Assembly: GCA_043808235.1 (NCBI GenBank)
Contig: JAZDFC010000039.1
Coordinates: 176,978-240,977 of the forward strand
Source: JAZDFC01 sp043808235
Lineage (GTDB): Bacteria; Bacteroidota; Ignavibacteria; Ignavibacteriales; Melioribacteraceae
DNA: 64,000 bases
Direction of reading: 5' to 3'
Shown: positions 23,958 to 32,627 of the stretch, one piece after another
Position numbering within the stretch: position 1 is the stretch's first letter
Layout of the letters: each line of letters opens with the position of its first letter
Notes under the pieces: generated by a model
The model's database searches: none
The model's input: the letters and a program-made list of their open reading frames with translations, nothing else
Told to the model about the DNA's origin: nothing
Made by a program: the position numbers and the translations under genes

Positions 23958-24027
23958 TCCGCGTCCCTCTGTGCAACAAAAAACTTACACAGAGAAACAC
24001 AGAGTTTGCACTGAGTTCCACGGAGAA
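23958..24027. repeat. CACAGAG/CTCTGTG hairpin repeat before the CcdA gene
   Basis: CTCCGCGTCCCTCTGTG on the left faces CACAGAGAAACACAGAG...CTGAGTTCCACGGAG on the right. It is the same type as 17013-17101. Its last bases merge into the ribosome-binding site GGAGAAAGGA of the next gene. Confidence 0.65.
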
Positions 24028-24037
24028 AGGATAAAAT

Positions 24038-24736
24038 ATGATTGACCAAATATTCGAAATCTTGTACGATGCAATTTACGGCGCAACACTGCCCGCAGTG
24101 CTTGCCTCTTTTGGGTGGGGCGTAATATCAGTGCTTCTTTCGCCGTGTCATTTGTCAAGTATCCCGCTCATTGTCGGTTTCATTAGTTCGCAAGGAAAAA
24201 TTTCTGTCGGAAGAACATTCACAATTTCGCTTGTATTCTCTCTCGGAATATTAATAACGATTGCGGCTATCGGAATAATTACCGCATCGCTCGGAAGATT
24301 GATGGGCGATATCGGCAACGTCGGCAACTATCTCGTTGCGGGAATTTTCTTTGTTGTTGGATTGTACTTGTTAGACATTATAAAAATTGATTGGAACAGG
24401 GGATTGAAACAAACAAAAGTAAAAGGATTGTGGGCTGCATTAATTCTCGGCTTGCTGTTCGGATTGGCTTTGGGTCCATGCACGTTTGCATACATGGCTC
24501 CCGTGCTCGGGATCGTTTTTCAAACCGCGCAAACCGACTATCTGCTTGCGGTGGTATTTCTTCTGGCTTTTGCAATAGGGCATTGCTCGGTAATCGTTGG
24601 CGCCGGAACATTAACCGGGAAAGTGCAGAAATATTTGAACTGGTCGGAAGAATCAAAAGCAATTACATGGATAAAAAGAGTTTGCGGAGTTCTCGTCATA
24701 CTCGGCGGCGTGTATTTAATTTACAATAATTTATAG
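24038..24736 (+). CDS. CcdA/DsbD-type transmembrane electron carrier
   Basis: 232 residues and six to seven TM helices. The two membrane cysteines of the CcdA family are visible in LLSPCHLSSIPLIVGF and LGPCTFAYMAPVLG, placed in the first helices of each pseudo-repeat. It carries reducing equivalents from cytosolic thioredoxin to periplasmic partners, here probably the adjacent exported thioredoxin. This supports cytochrome c maturation. The start is downstream of GGAGAAAGGA. CcdA-like proteins are also recurrent in ars operons of anaerobes. Confidence 0.87.
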   Translation: MIDQIFEILYDAIYGATLPAVLASFGWGVISVLLSPCHLSSIPLIVGFISSQGKISVGRTFTISLVFSLGILITIAAIGIITASLGRLMGDIGNVGNYLVAGIFFVVGLYLLDIIKIDWNRGLKQTKVKGLWAALILGLLFGLALGPCTFAYMAPVLGIVFQTAQTDYLLAVVFLLAFAIGHCSVIVGAGTLTGKVQKYLNWSEESKAITWIKRVCGVLVILGGVYLIYNNL

Positions 24737-24746
24737 AAAGACAGTT

Positions 24747-25790
24747 ATGAGCACATTAACAAAACGACTCTCATTTCTCGATAGATATTTAACACTATGG
24801 ATTTTCCTCGCAATGTTCATCGGTGTGTTTTCCGGTTATCTTTTCCCGGGCATTGTTGATTTCTGGAATTCGTTTCAATCGGGAACGACAAACATTCCAA
24901 TCGCAATTGGATTAATTTTAATGATGTATCCGCCGCTTGCGAAAGTCAAGTACGAAGAACTCGGCGATGTTTTCAAAAACGTAAAAATTCTTTCGCTTTC
25001 TTTGATACAGAACTGGCTGATTGGTCCAGTGCTGATGTTTTTCCTTGCGATAATTTTTCTGCAGGATTACCCCGAATATATGGCGGGGTTAATTATGATT
25101 GGACTTGCGCGTTGCATAGCGATGGTAATTGTGTGGAATGAACTGGCAAAAGGTGATACGGAATACGCCGCCGGACTCGTCGCGTTCAATTCAATTTTTC
25201 AGGTGCTGTTCTTTTCTGTTTACGCGTATGTGTTTTTAACTGTATTTCCCTCGTGGCTCGGATTAAAAACGTTCGCGGTTGATATCACCATCGGTCAAAT
25301 TGCCGAAAGCGTTTTCATTTATCTCGGCATTCCGTTCATCGCGGGAATCATCACAAGATTTTCGCTTGTCAAATTGAAAGGGAAAGATTGGTATCAAACA
25401 AAATTCATCCCGAAGATTTCACCGATTACTTTGATAGCCCTTCTTTTCACAATAATTGTGATGTTCTCTCTCAAGGGCGAATTCATTGTAAAAATTCCGC
25501 TCGATGTTGTTCGCATCGCAATACCGCTCGTGATTTATTTTGTTATTATGTTTTTCGTTTCATTTTATATGGGAAAGAAAGTCGGCGCCGATTATTCAAA
25601 AACAGCAACACTGTCATTCACCGCAGCAAGCAATAACTTTGAATTAGCAATCGCGGTTGCCGTTGCAGTATTCGGAATTAATTCCGGCGAAGCCTTTGCC
25701 GCAGTAATCGGTCCGCTTGTTGAAGTGCCTGTATTAATTTCGCTTGTGAACGTAGCGTTGTGGCTTCAGAAAAAATATTTTATGGAATGA
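24747..25790 (+). CDS. acr3: Arsenite efflux permease Acr3
   Basis: 347 residues and ten TM helices. The sequence matches the Acr3 family closely: LDRYLTLWIFLAMFIGVFSGY at the N-terminus, MMYPPLAKVKYEEL, and GLARCIAMVIVWNELAKGD containing the essential membrane cysteine (C123). AASNNFELAIAVAVAVFGI...GPLVEVPVLI lies near the C-terminus with its conserved glutamates. It exports As(III) driven by the proton gradient. It is the last gene of the compact ars run, ten bases after the CcdA gene. Confidence 0.94.
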   Translation: MSTLTKRLSFLDRYLTLWIFLAMFIGVFSGYLFPGIVDFWNSFQSGTTNIPIAIGLILMMYPPLAKVKYEELGDVFKNVKILSLSLIQNWLIGPVLMFFLAIIFLQDYPEYMAGLIMIGLARCIAMVIVWNELAKGDTEYAAGLVAFNSIFQVLFFSVYAYVFLTVFPSWLGLKTFAVDITIGQIAESVFIYLGIPFIAGIITRFSLVKLKGKDWYQTKFIPKISPITLIALLFTIIVMFSLKGEFIVKIPLDVVRIAIPLVIYFVIMFFVSFYMGKKVGADYSKTATLSFTAASNNFELAIAVAVAVFGINSGEAFAAVIGPLVEVPVLISLVNVALWLQKKYFME

Positions 25791-25922
25791 CCGGAGAATT
25801 TTAAAAATCGGAAGATATTTTTGAAAATGTTTTTAAGGAATAATTCTGTTTAAACAGTAATACGAACAAAGGATAAATTGTTAATTTAATTCAAAGAAAA
25901 AATCACAATGCCGAGGTGAAAA

Positions 25923-26531
25923 ATGGAATACTTTATCGCTTCTTTACTCTGGATCGGGTACTGTGCGCTGCATAGTTTCTTGATTTGTACATGGTTCACA
26001 AATATTCTCAGTCGAACATTAAAAAGTTATTATGCTTTTTACAGACTGTTTTATGTGGTGTTCTCGGTAGTTCTTTTAATTCCTTTAATTAATTATACGG
26101 ACGGTATCAACCAGGAAATAATTATTAAGTACGAATATCCCTGGTCGATTGTCCGTTATGTTTTTATGTACGGTTCTTTGCTGTTATTTTTCTGGGCATT
26201 CTTCTTCGACTATGACTCGCTTTCATTTTTTGGTATACGCCAGATAATGAATCGAAACAAATTAGTTCCGCCCGGAGAAATTAAAAAGAAAGGATTGCTC
26301 GGAATGATGCGCCATCCGATGTACCTTGCGTTGATAATATTTTTGTTGAGTACAACCTTAACAATGGTGAACATTATAATTAATGCCTTGCTGATTTTAT
26401 ATGTTTTTATCGGAACCATTATTGAGGAAAAGAAACTTGTACTGGAATTCGGCGAAGCGTATAAGAAATATCAGAACGAAGTTCCGATGCTAATTCCGTT
26501 TGCTAAACGTAAAATAAGTATCAATCAATGA
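25923..26531 (+). CDS. Isoprenylcysteine methyltransferase/NnrU-like membrane protein
   Basis: 202 residues with five to six TM helices. The C-terminal half contains the ICMT/PEMT signature: KKKGLLGMMRHPMYLALIIFLL (R-H-P-M-Y), then EEKKLVLEFGEAYKKYQNEVPMLIPF. The N-terminal half resembles NnrU/MddA (CALHSFLICTWF, YYAFYRLFYVVFSVVLL). Members methylate small thiols, lipids or prenylated cysteines using SAM; MddA makes dimethylsulfide from methanethiol. The substrate is not predictable. AGGTG precedes the ATG. The 130-bp gap to acr3 suggests its own transcription. Confidence 0.72.
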   Translation: MEYFIASLLWIGYCALHSFLICTWFTNILSRTLKSYYAFYRLFYVVFSVVLLIPLINYTDGINQEIIIKYEYPWSIVRYVFMYGSLLLFFWAFFFDYDSLSFFGIRQIMNRNKLVPPGEIKKKGLLGMMRHPMYLALIIFLLSTTLTMVNIIINALLILYVFIGTIIEEKKLVLEFGEAYKKYQNEVPMLIPFAKRKISINQ

Positions 26532-26932
26532 AGGCGGAAGAGCAATAGAATGTGATAAACGCATATCAAAGAATAAGTAAAGACTTGGCAGTTTTGTTTG
26601 ATGTTTATTCAAACAACGAGCATAATGAATTGATGTGTGTTCCCTTAGTTAAACAGATTATTATATGGCACAAGATTGCCATTCCTGGATTTATAAATAC
26701 AATCAGCATTTCAATTTGCAAATCAATACCCGTAAGGAAATTCGCTCCCGCGACTGATAATTATTGTCTTATATGTCAACTTGTGTTTGACCAAATTTCT
26801 GCATTCATTTTATGTACTCTAATCTATCCCATAAATGGAACTTTACTTACCAGTTATTTTGTATAGATTTACGATAAGGCTGTGCGAGAAGAAATTAATT
26901 TATTTAACGTCCATCAATCGAAAGCAAATGAA
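26532..26932. other. Intergenic region, no convincing gene
   Basis: About 400 bp. A 104-codon GTG-initiated frame (26552-26866) has no ribosome site, no family resemblance and mixed composition, and is not called. TGGCACAAGATTGCCA (26667-26682) is a dyad (TGGCA/TGCCA) that superficially resembles a sigma-54 promoter but with 9-bp rather than 10-bp spacing. Confidence 0.5.
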
Positions 26933-27427
26933 ATGAAATTTACAAAAACCATTATAGACAAATTCGATATTCCCGTAACCACATGGATGGCAAAGAATGC
27001 CGTTATGTTTTTACGTATCAGTCTCGGGCTGATATTTTTCTGGTTCGGGTTTCTAAAGTTATTCCCGGGCGTAAGCTCCGCGGAAGGAATTGCCACCAAA
27101 ACAATTTCGGCGCTCACTTTTGGTTTCGTCCAACCGGCGATATCGATATATATTTTGGCGGTTTGGGAAGCGGTTATCGGGCTCGGATTGCTGTTTAACA
27201 AATACATTCGCGAAATTCTATTCCTATTGTTTCTTCAAATGCTCGGAACAATGACGCCATTGGTTTTATTCCCTTCGGAAACTTTCACATTTTTCCCGTT
27301 CGTCCCCACACTCGAAGGACAATACATAATTAAAAATCTAATTCTCATCAGCGCAGGATTAGCGATCGGCGCTACTGTTCGGGGAGGAATGTTTATTCCC
27401 GAATCACAGGGAAAACAGAATTTGTGA
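26933..27427 (+). CDS. DoxX-like membrane protein
   Basis: About 164 residues from ATG 26933, with four TM helices. VMFLRISLGLIFFWFGFLKLFPGV is the DoxX/DUF417-type first helix, with the R-x5-G...F..G..KL pattern. A second pair (ILAVWEAVIGLGLLF, LFLLFLQMLGTMTPLVLFP) and a terminal helix follow. Members include the thiosulfate:quinone oxidoreductase subunit DoxD/DoxX and uncharacterised oxidoreductase-associated proteins. The region is adjacent to sulfur-related genes, which is suggestive only. A GTG at 26882 in the same frame is possible but has no ribosome site. Confidence 0.65.
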   Translation: MKFTKTIIDKFDIPVTTWMAKNAVMFLRISLGLIFFWFGFLKLFPGVSSAEGIATKTISALTFGFVQPAISIYILAVWEAVIGLGLLFNKYIREILFLLFLQMLGTMTPLVLFPSETFTFFPFVPTLEGQYIIKNLILISAGLAIGATVRGGMFIPESQGKQNL

Positions 27428-27435
27428 TGGACGTT

Positions 27436-29178
27436 TTATGATAATGGATTTTGAATTTTCAATTTTTTCATTTTCCGCCAAAGAGTGGATGGATTTATAT
27501 TTAACTCCTTTGCCGCTTTTGTGCGGTTCCAATTGTTCTTTTCAAGGATAGACAGCAGAAATCCTTTTTCAACATCCCGAATATTTAACTGTCCGTTGTT
27601 AATGTTCTCGATAACTGTGTTCTTTTTTTGTTCGCGCAATCTTTTGGGAAGACATTCCGGTTGAATTATTTCTTCGGTGCACAAAACAAAGCAGTGCTCT
27701 ATTACATTTTCAAGTTCTCTAATGTTGCCTTGCCAATTATAATCCATAAGAATATCGTAAGCCGCGGACGAAAACCGTTTGATGCTTTTGTTGAATTTTT
27801 GATTGAAGCTCTCGATGAAGTGATTTACCAATAACGGCAGGTCGTCAATCCTTTCTCTAAGAGACGGTAGGTGGATGTTGATTACATTAATCCTATAAAA
27901 TAAATCCTCTCTGAATTTACCGGCAGACATTTCGTCGGTAAGATTTTTATTTGTTGCGGCAATTATTCTTGCGTCGAGTTTAATGGTTTTATTCCCGCCG
28001 ACTCTTTCAAACTCACGCGTTTCCAAAACCCGCAGTAATTTTGTTTGAACGGCTATCGACAAATCCCCGATCTCATCAAGAAACAAAGTCCCGCCTTGCG
28101 CAATTTCAAATTTTCCCATTTTGGTTTTTATTGCCCCGGTAAACGCACCTTTTTCATGCCCGAATAATTCGCTCTCGATTAATGACTCTGCAAATGCACT
28201 GCAATTAACCGCGATAAAGGGACCGGTTCTTTTTGAACTGTTCAAATGAATTGCGCGAGCTGCTAATTCCTTTCCCGTTCCGCTTTCGCCGGTTATTAAC
28301 ACGGTGCTGTTGGTTTGCGAAACGCTTTCGAGCACGGAAATAACTTGCTGAAGTTCTTTGCTTTTGCCGATAATCTTTTCGTATTTGTATTTTTCGGTTA
28401 AGTGCGACGAAAGATTTTTTATCTCGGATACGTCGATAAATGTTTCAACCGCGCCGATGTTTTCGTTTTTATTATTAATCAGAATGCCGGAGTTAACGCG
28501 GATAGGAACCGGTTTTCCGGACTTGTGCAAAATTTCAAGCTCGTTGCCAATCATGGGTTTCCCGTTTCTTATCGTCTGTTCCATATGGCATCCGTTCCGG
28601 CAAAGTGTCGAATCGAAAATATCCCAGCATTTCTTTCCGACGGCTTCCGATTTTTTATAGCCCGTAATTTTTTCCGCCGAAAGATTGAATGACGTCACCG
28701 TCCAATCATTATCAATTGTGAAAGTACCTTCGATGTTGCTATTGAAGATTGCATCTAATTTATTTTTCTGGTCAATAAGTTCAATTGTCCGCTGTTCCAA
28801 TTCGGTAGACAACGCCAGCATTTCTTTTGTATCTCTGAAAACAAGAACAACGCTTAAAACGGAATTCTCTTTGGAGATTGGCGTTATTGATGCGAGAACA
28901 CTCTTTACGTTCCCTTTCCTATCCGTAATGTTGATTGCAAGATTTGTAAAAACTCTATTTTTACCTAGCGATTCGGAAATGTATTTCAAATCTTCCGGGC
29001 ATTCACTGAATAAAATATTGCATTCCGTCCCGATTATATCATCTTCCTCGTACCCGCTGATTCTCGAAGCGGCTTCGTTGAAAACAATTACTTTCAAGTC
29101 TTTCCCGATAACTGCAATCCCATCGGGGATAATAACGGCTTCTTTGTTTTTATCTATAATTTGCTGAACTTCTTTCAC
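27436..29178 (-). CDS. Sigma-54 activator with two PAS domains
   Basis: 580 residues. PAS1 spans about 15-120. PAS2 spans about 140-250 and contains CWDIFDSTLCRNGC (C184, C193, C197), a cysteine pattern shared by a set of redox- or ligand-sensing PAS activators. The AAA+ domain has Walker A GESGTGKE (297-304), the sigma-54 contact loop GAFTGA (344-349) and FLDEIGDL. A Fis-type HTH closes the protein (NNWNRTKAAKELNINPSTLWRKM). It is divergent from the radical SAM gene at 29376, and a sigma-54-like promoter with dyad repeats lies between. It probably switches on the island to its right. The signal is unknown, perhaps redox or a sulfur species. Confidence 0.9.
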   Translation of the reverse strand: MKEVQQIIDKNKEAVIIPDGIAVIGKDLKVIVFNEAASRISGYEEDDIIGTECNILFSECPEDLKYISESLGKNRVFTNLAINITDRKGNVKSVLASITPISKENSVLSVVLVFRDTKEMLALSTELEQRTIELIDQKNKLDAIFNSNIEGTFTIDNDWTVTSFNLSAEKITGYKKSEAVGKKCWDIFDSTLCRNGCHMEQTIRNGKPMIGNELEILHKSGKPVPIRVNSGILINNKNENIGAVETFIDVSEIKNLSSHLTEKYKYEKIIGKSKELQQVISVLESVSQTNSTVLITGESGTGKELAARAIHLNSSKRTGPFIAVNCSAFAESLIESELFGHEKGAFTGAIKTKMGKFEIAQGGTLFLDEIGDLSIAVQTKLLRVLETREFERVGGNKTIKLDARIIAATNKNLTDEMSAGKFREDLFYRINVINIHLPSLRERIDDLPLLVNHFIESFNQKFNKSIKRFSSAAYDILMDYNWQGNIRELENVIEHCFVLCTEEIIQPECLPKRLREQKKNTVIENINNGQLNIRDVEKGFLLSILEKNNWNRTKAAKELNINPSTLWRKMKKLKIQNPLS

Positions 29179-29197
29179 CTGTTGCTCCTTCTAACGC

Positions 29198-29266
29198 CAT
29201 TGCAAATATAACACAAGCATTGCATGGTTGCAATGGGAACGCAATTATCGTTGTGGTATTGCAATG
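29198..29266. promoter_or_regulatory. Putative upstream activator sites (CATTGCA/TGCAATG)
   Basis: CATTGCAA (29198-29205), the perfect dyad CATTGCATGGTTGCAATG (29218-29235, 7-bp arms, 4-bp spacer) and the palindrome ATTGCAAT (29258-29265). They lie in the divergent gap, 50-130 bp upstream of the candidate sigma-54 promoter, where enhancer-binding proteins attach. Confidence 0.55.
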
Positions 29267-29315
29267 ATTTATAAAATGGAATATGTGTAAAAGATTAAAT
29301 TTTGCGCTTTTAGTC

Positions 29316-29332
29316 TTGGAACGATTATCGTA
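29316..29332 (+). promoter_or_regulatory. Candidate sigma-54 promoter
   Basis: TTGGAACGATTATCGTA matches YTGGCACGrNNNTTGCW at most positions with the correct 10-bp spacing after GG, but has GT instead of GC at -12. It is located 44 bp before the radical SAM start codon. Confidence 0.4.
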
Positions 29333-29375
29333 TTAAAAGTTAATCACCGGTAATCCTAAAAGGAGATAATTAACC

Positions 29376-30425
29376 ATGACAAACGGAATTAAAATTTGGT
29401 TCAAACAGAAAACCGAATCAATTTGCGCAAAATTGGAAAAAAGCATTCTCTCCAAGAAATCAACGAAATGCCGTGTTGTTTTTGGACCGGTGCGTTCAAG
29501 AAGATTAGGCTCCGTTCTTGGAATCAATAATATAAAACAAAATGCTTGCTCGTATAATTGCATTTACTGTCCTTCGGGCAAAACATCCTGCTGCTCTATT
29601 TGTACGAACAATTGTCTATCGCCTTACGAACTTCATTTGTTCGTGAGAAATAAATTAGCTGAGATAGAGAAGAGCGGTAAGAAGATTGATTTCATAGTTT
29701 TTGCAGGAAGCGGTGAACCGACTTTGGATTCAAGTCTTTCAAAGGAGATTTCACTCTTGCGGGAGTTCGGTTATAAAATTGCAGTCTTTACAAATTCATC
29801 GCTTTTGTGGAATGATAACATTCAGGAAAGTCTATTGTATGCCGATTACGTATCGGTAAAAATTGACACCGTGAATGAAGAAACCTGGATGAAAATAAAT
29901 CGTCCGCACCGCAGGTTAGATTATAGCCACATTCTTAATGGGATAAAACAATTCTCAAATAGATTCCAGGGAATACTTACCACTGAAACAATGCTTATCA
30001 AAAATTTTAATGATAACGCAGATGAGATTCAACAACTTGCGGAATATTTGAATACACTTAACCGCCAGGTCTCCTATTTTATGACGCCGATGTATCCGCC
30101 AACAGAATATTATGCTATTGGTCCTGACACCGAAACACTTTCCATACTTTCCGTCCTAATCAAGGAAAAAGTTAAAAACTCGGTTTTATTGTGCTGCCCG
30201 GAAACAGAAGAGTTTTTCGCTACCGATGATTTTGAAAATGAGTTATTAGGATTGCTTGCGCTTCATCCGGTTGGCGTGGATGCGGTAAAGCAGTTTGTTA
30301 AAGGAAATGGAGAATTAAAAAAGCTGAACGAATTAATTGAGAATCACTTCATTAAAGAAGTAGTTCATAACAATAAGAAATTCTATGCGATTTCAGACGA
30401 ACAGCCGATTGAATTGAATATTTAA
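29376..30425 (+). CDS. Radical SAM protein with C-terminal winged helix (copy 1)
   Basis: 349 residues. VVFGPVRSRRLGSVLGINNI precedes the cluster site CSYNCIYC (C58-x3-C62-x2-C65), which binds the SAM-cleaving 4Fe-4S. A second cysteine group, CCSICTNNC (72-80), follows and is missing from the paralogue at 39018. The barrel runs to about residue 255 (FIVFAGSGEPTLDSSL, SVKIDTVNEETWMKINRPH). The last 80 residues look like a winged helix (ENELLGLLALHPVGVDAVKQF). The family is uncharacterised and the reaction is unknown. It is the first gene after the presumed sigma-54 promoter, with AAAGGAG upstream. Confidence 0.82.
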   Translation: MTNGIKIWFKQKTESICAKLEKSILSKKSTKCRVVFGPVRSRRLGSVLGINNIKQNACSYNCIYCPSGKTSCCSICTNNCLSPYELHLFVRNKLAEIEKSGKKIDFIVFAGSGEPTLDSSLSKEISLLREFGYKIAVFTNSSLLWNDNIQESLLYADYVSVKIDTVNEETWMKINRPHRRLDYSHILNGIKQFSNRFQGILTTETMLIKNFNDNADEIQQLAEYLNTLNRQVSYFMTPMYPPTEYYAIGPDTETLSILSVLIKEKVKNSVLLCCPETEEFFATDDFENELLGLLALHPVGVDAVKQFVKGNGELKKLNELIENHFIKEVVHNNKKFYAISDEQPIELNI

Positions 30426-30523
30426 GCGCTTATTGAGCGTTACAGAAATTAACTAACCGGGACGATAGAAAATAAAAAATAGCAAACATTTTAGGAATCA
30501 ATTGAATTCGAGTGAGACAAAAA

Positions 30524-30937
30524 ATGAAAACGAAAAATAACAGCAAATACCTTTCCATATTTCTTTGGCTTGTTGCGCTTCATTCATTCTTAGTTGGTGC
30601 GGGATTAATAATTATGCCGGGTTCTTTTATGGAATACCTGGGTTACGGAAGATGTCCGGAGTTATTCTTCCGGGCGCAGGGTGGTGTTTTTCATATTGCG
30701 ATGTCAGTCGGCTATGCAATGGCCGCCTTCAACTCAAAACGATTTGAATGTCTTGTCGTTTTTTCTATAGTCGTAAAATTCTTAGCGACGGTTTTTCTAT
30801 TCTCTTACTCTATTATTAGTAATTCTTTACCGGTGATTGTCCTATCGGGCATTTCCGATTTCATAATGGGAATAGTAATTTTAATTCTGTACCGGGCAAC
30901 AAAAAACAGTTTCGGTGATGTGACAAATGTTAAGTAA
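30524..30937 (+). CDS. Small four-helix membrane protein
   Basis: About 137 residues from ATG 30524; a GTG twelve bases upstream in frame is less likely. Four hydrophobic helices: YLSIFLWLVALHSFLVGAGLII, GVFHIAMSVGYAMAAF, LVVFSIVVKFLATVFLFSY and VIVLSGISDFIMGIVILILY. It is not recognised as a named family. The pattern resembles small DoxX/DUF4345-like proteins. It overlaps the next gene by 11 bp (stop TAA within ATGTTAAGTAA), so they are co-translated. Confidence 0.6.
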   Translation: MKTKNNSKYLSIFLWLVALHSFLVGAGLIIMPGSFMEYLGYGRCPELFFRAQGGVFHIAMSVGYAMAAFNSKRFECLVVFSIVVKFLATVFLFSYSIISNSLPVIVLSGISDFIMGIVILILYRATKNSFGDVTNVK

Positions 30938-32570
30938 ATTACCTTCAATTGTAATTACAGGGGCAAGCGGATTTATCGGACGCTTTCTTTTGGAAAATTT
31001 AAGAGAGGAGTTTACCGTATTCGCCATTGCACGTCGGTCGAGAAAAGAATCAAATATTCCCTATCACAAAAATATTCATTGGATTCAATGCGATATTGCA
31101 AATCGGGATACGTTAAACGATGTGTTGAATTATATAAATAATAATGGCGGCGCTGATTATTTGGTTCACCTTGCGGCGTTTTATGATTTTACTTATGAGG
31201 ACAATCCCGAGTATCAACGTACAAATATTGACGGTACACAAAACATACTGAACTTTGCTAAAGGCGTTAAAGTAAAAAGATTAATTTTTGCAAGTTCGTT
31301 AGCCGCTTGCAATTTCCCGAACGACGGGGAAAATATTACGGAGAATTCTCTTCCCGATGCAGATTATGCATATGCCCGCAGTAAAAAAATCGGAGAACAG
31401 TTAGTAAAGGAATATTCAAATTATTTTCCATGTTCGATAATTAGATTTGCCGCGGTTTACAGCGACTGGTGCGAGTATGCACCGCTTTACAAATTTCTTT
31501 CAACGTGGCTTTCAAAAAAAATAGATTCGCGAATGCTTGCCGGTAAAGGTGACTCGGCAATTCCTTATTTACATGTTCATGATATTGTTTCGTTAATTCG
31601 GTTGATTATAAAAAATTCCGCCGACCTTCATCAATTCAGTATTTATAATGCAAGTCCCGATGGTTCTGTTTCTCATAAAGAGTTGTTCCGGATTGCAACC
31701 GCATATTTTTTTGGTAAAACGATTAAACCGATCCATATTCCAAAGTTACTTGCTTATCCCGGATTAATAGCGAAACAACTTCTTAAATATTTTCATCTCG
31801 TATGCGAGGAGCCCTTCGAAAAATTTTGGATGATAAAATACATCGATAAAAAACTAAACGTCGATTCAAGCTTTACACGTAAATCGCTGGCATGGGAACC
31901 TGCGCCTCGATTTCACATTAACCGAAGACTATTATTCCTGCTCGAAAAAATTAAGAGTCACCCTGATGAGTGGCGTTTAAAAAATGAAGCAGCTTTGCAT
32001 CGTGTAGCTCGAAGAAATAATCTAATAATTTATGAAGCGCTAAGCGAAAAGAAAGACACCATTCTTCCGTTAATTATTGAACAAATTGGCATACCGGAAA
32101 ATAAATCCAAATTTGATCGTTATAAAAAGTTGGATCCGAATGATTTCCAATGTTACATGAGCACTCTTTATCATTTACTGATGGCAACTGTTCGCAGCGG
32201 CGACCGCAGTTTAATGATTCAATATATCGACGATATAGCAATTAGAAGATTTGCAGAAGGATTTCAGCCGTTTGAACTTTGTGAAACTCTGTCATTAATC
32301 AAAGAAATTATTATCCGCGAATTGAGTTCCGACAAAGAACTAAAAAAAATTGAACAGGTAGTTTATGATTATGTCGGGTTGACGCTGCAATTGGCTCAGG
32401 ATGAAATTGAAGATTTGTATGATAAACTATTACAGAAAATGCCGATCGAAAAAATATCGGAATCATCGCTTCTGCCCGATTGCAAAGAACTTCAGCGAAT
32501 GATAAGACAGCTTAGCGCCTTTTATCAGATTTCTCCCGAAGACGGAAAATATTATGAAGAGCTACATTGA
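30927..32570 (+). CDS. Extended SDR (NAD-dependent epimerase-like) with extra C-terminal domain
   Basis: 547 residues. Residues 1-330 form an extended short-chain dehydrogenase: GASGFIGRFLLENL (GxxGxxG), then LVHLAAFYDF, SSLAACNF and YARSKKIGEQLV with the Tyr-x3-Lys catalytic pair. DNPEYQRTNIDGTQNIL is also typical. Residues about 340-547 are an all-alpha extension that I do not recognise. It is rich in charged helices and has no clear motif. SDRs of this size act on nucleotide sugars, sterols or polyketide-like substrates; the substrate is unknown. It may be a fusion specific to this lineage. Confidence 0.75.
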   Translation: MLSKLPSIVITGASGFIGRFLLENLREEFTVFAIARRSRKESNIPYHKNIHWIQCDIANRDTLNDVLNYINNNGGADYLVHLAAFYDFTYEDNPEYQRTNIDGTQNILNFAKGVKVKRLIFASSLAACNFPNDGENITENSLPDADYAYARSKKIGEQLVKEYSNYFPCSIIRFAAVYSDWCEYAPLYKFLSTWLSKKIDSRMLAGKGDSAIPYLHVHDIVSLIRLIIKNSADLHQFSIYNASPDGSVSHKELFRIATAYFFGKTIKPIHIPKLLAYPGLIAKQLLKYFHLVCEEPFEKFWMIKYIDKKLNVDSSFTRKSLAWEPAPRFHINRRLLFLLEKIKSHPDEWRLKNEAALHRVARRNNLIIYEALSEKKDTILPLIIEQIGIPENKSKFDRYKKLDPNDFQCYMSTLYHLLMATVRSGDRSLMIQYIDDIAIRRFAEGFQPFELCETLSLIKEIIIRELSSDKELKKIEQVVYDYVGLTLQLAQDEIEDLYDKLLQKMPIEKISESSLLPDCKELQRMIRQLSAFYQISPEDGKYYEELH

Positions 32571-32627
32571 AAGAAATATTTTTAAACTAAAAATAATATA
32601 AAACAAATTTTAAACAATGAGGATTTA

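Noticed and set aside
26667..26682. TGGCACAAGATTGCC as a sigma-54 promoter
   Set aside because: GG and GC are 9 bp apart instead of 10, which abolishes recognition in known systems. It is better described as a TGGCA/TGCCA dyad.
26552..26866. 104-codon plus-strand frame
   Set aside because: It starts at GTG without a ribosome site, has no signal, domain or repeat pattern, and has unremarkable composition. It is treated as intergenic.
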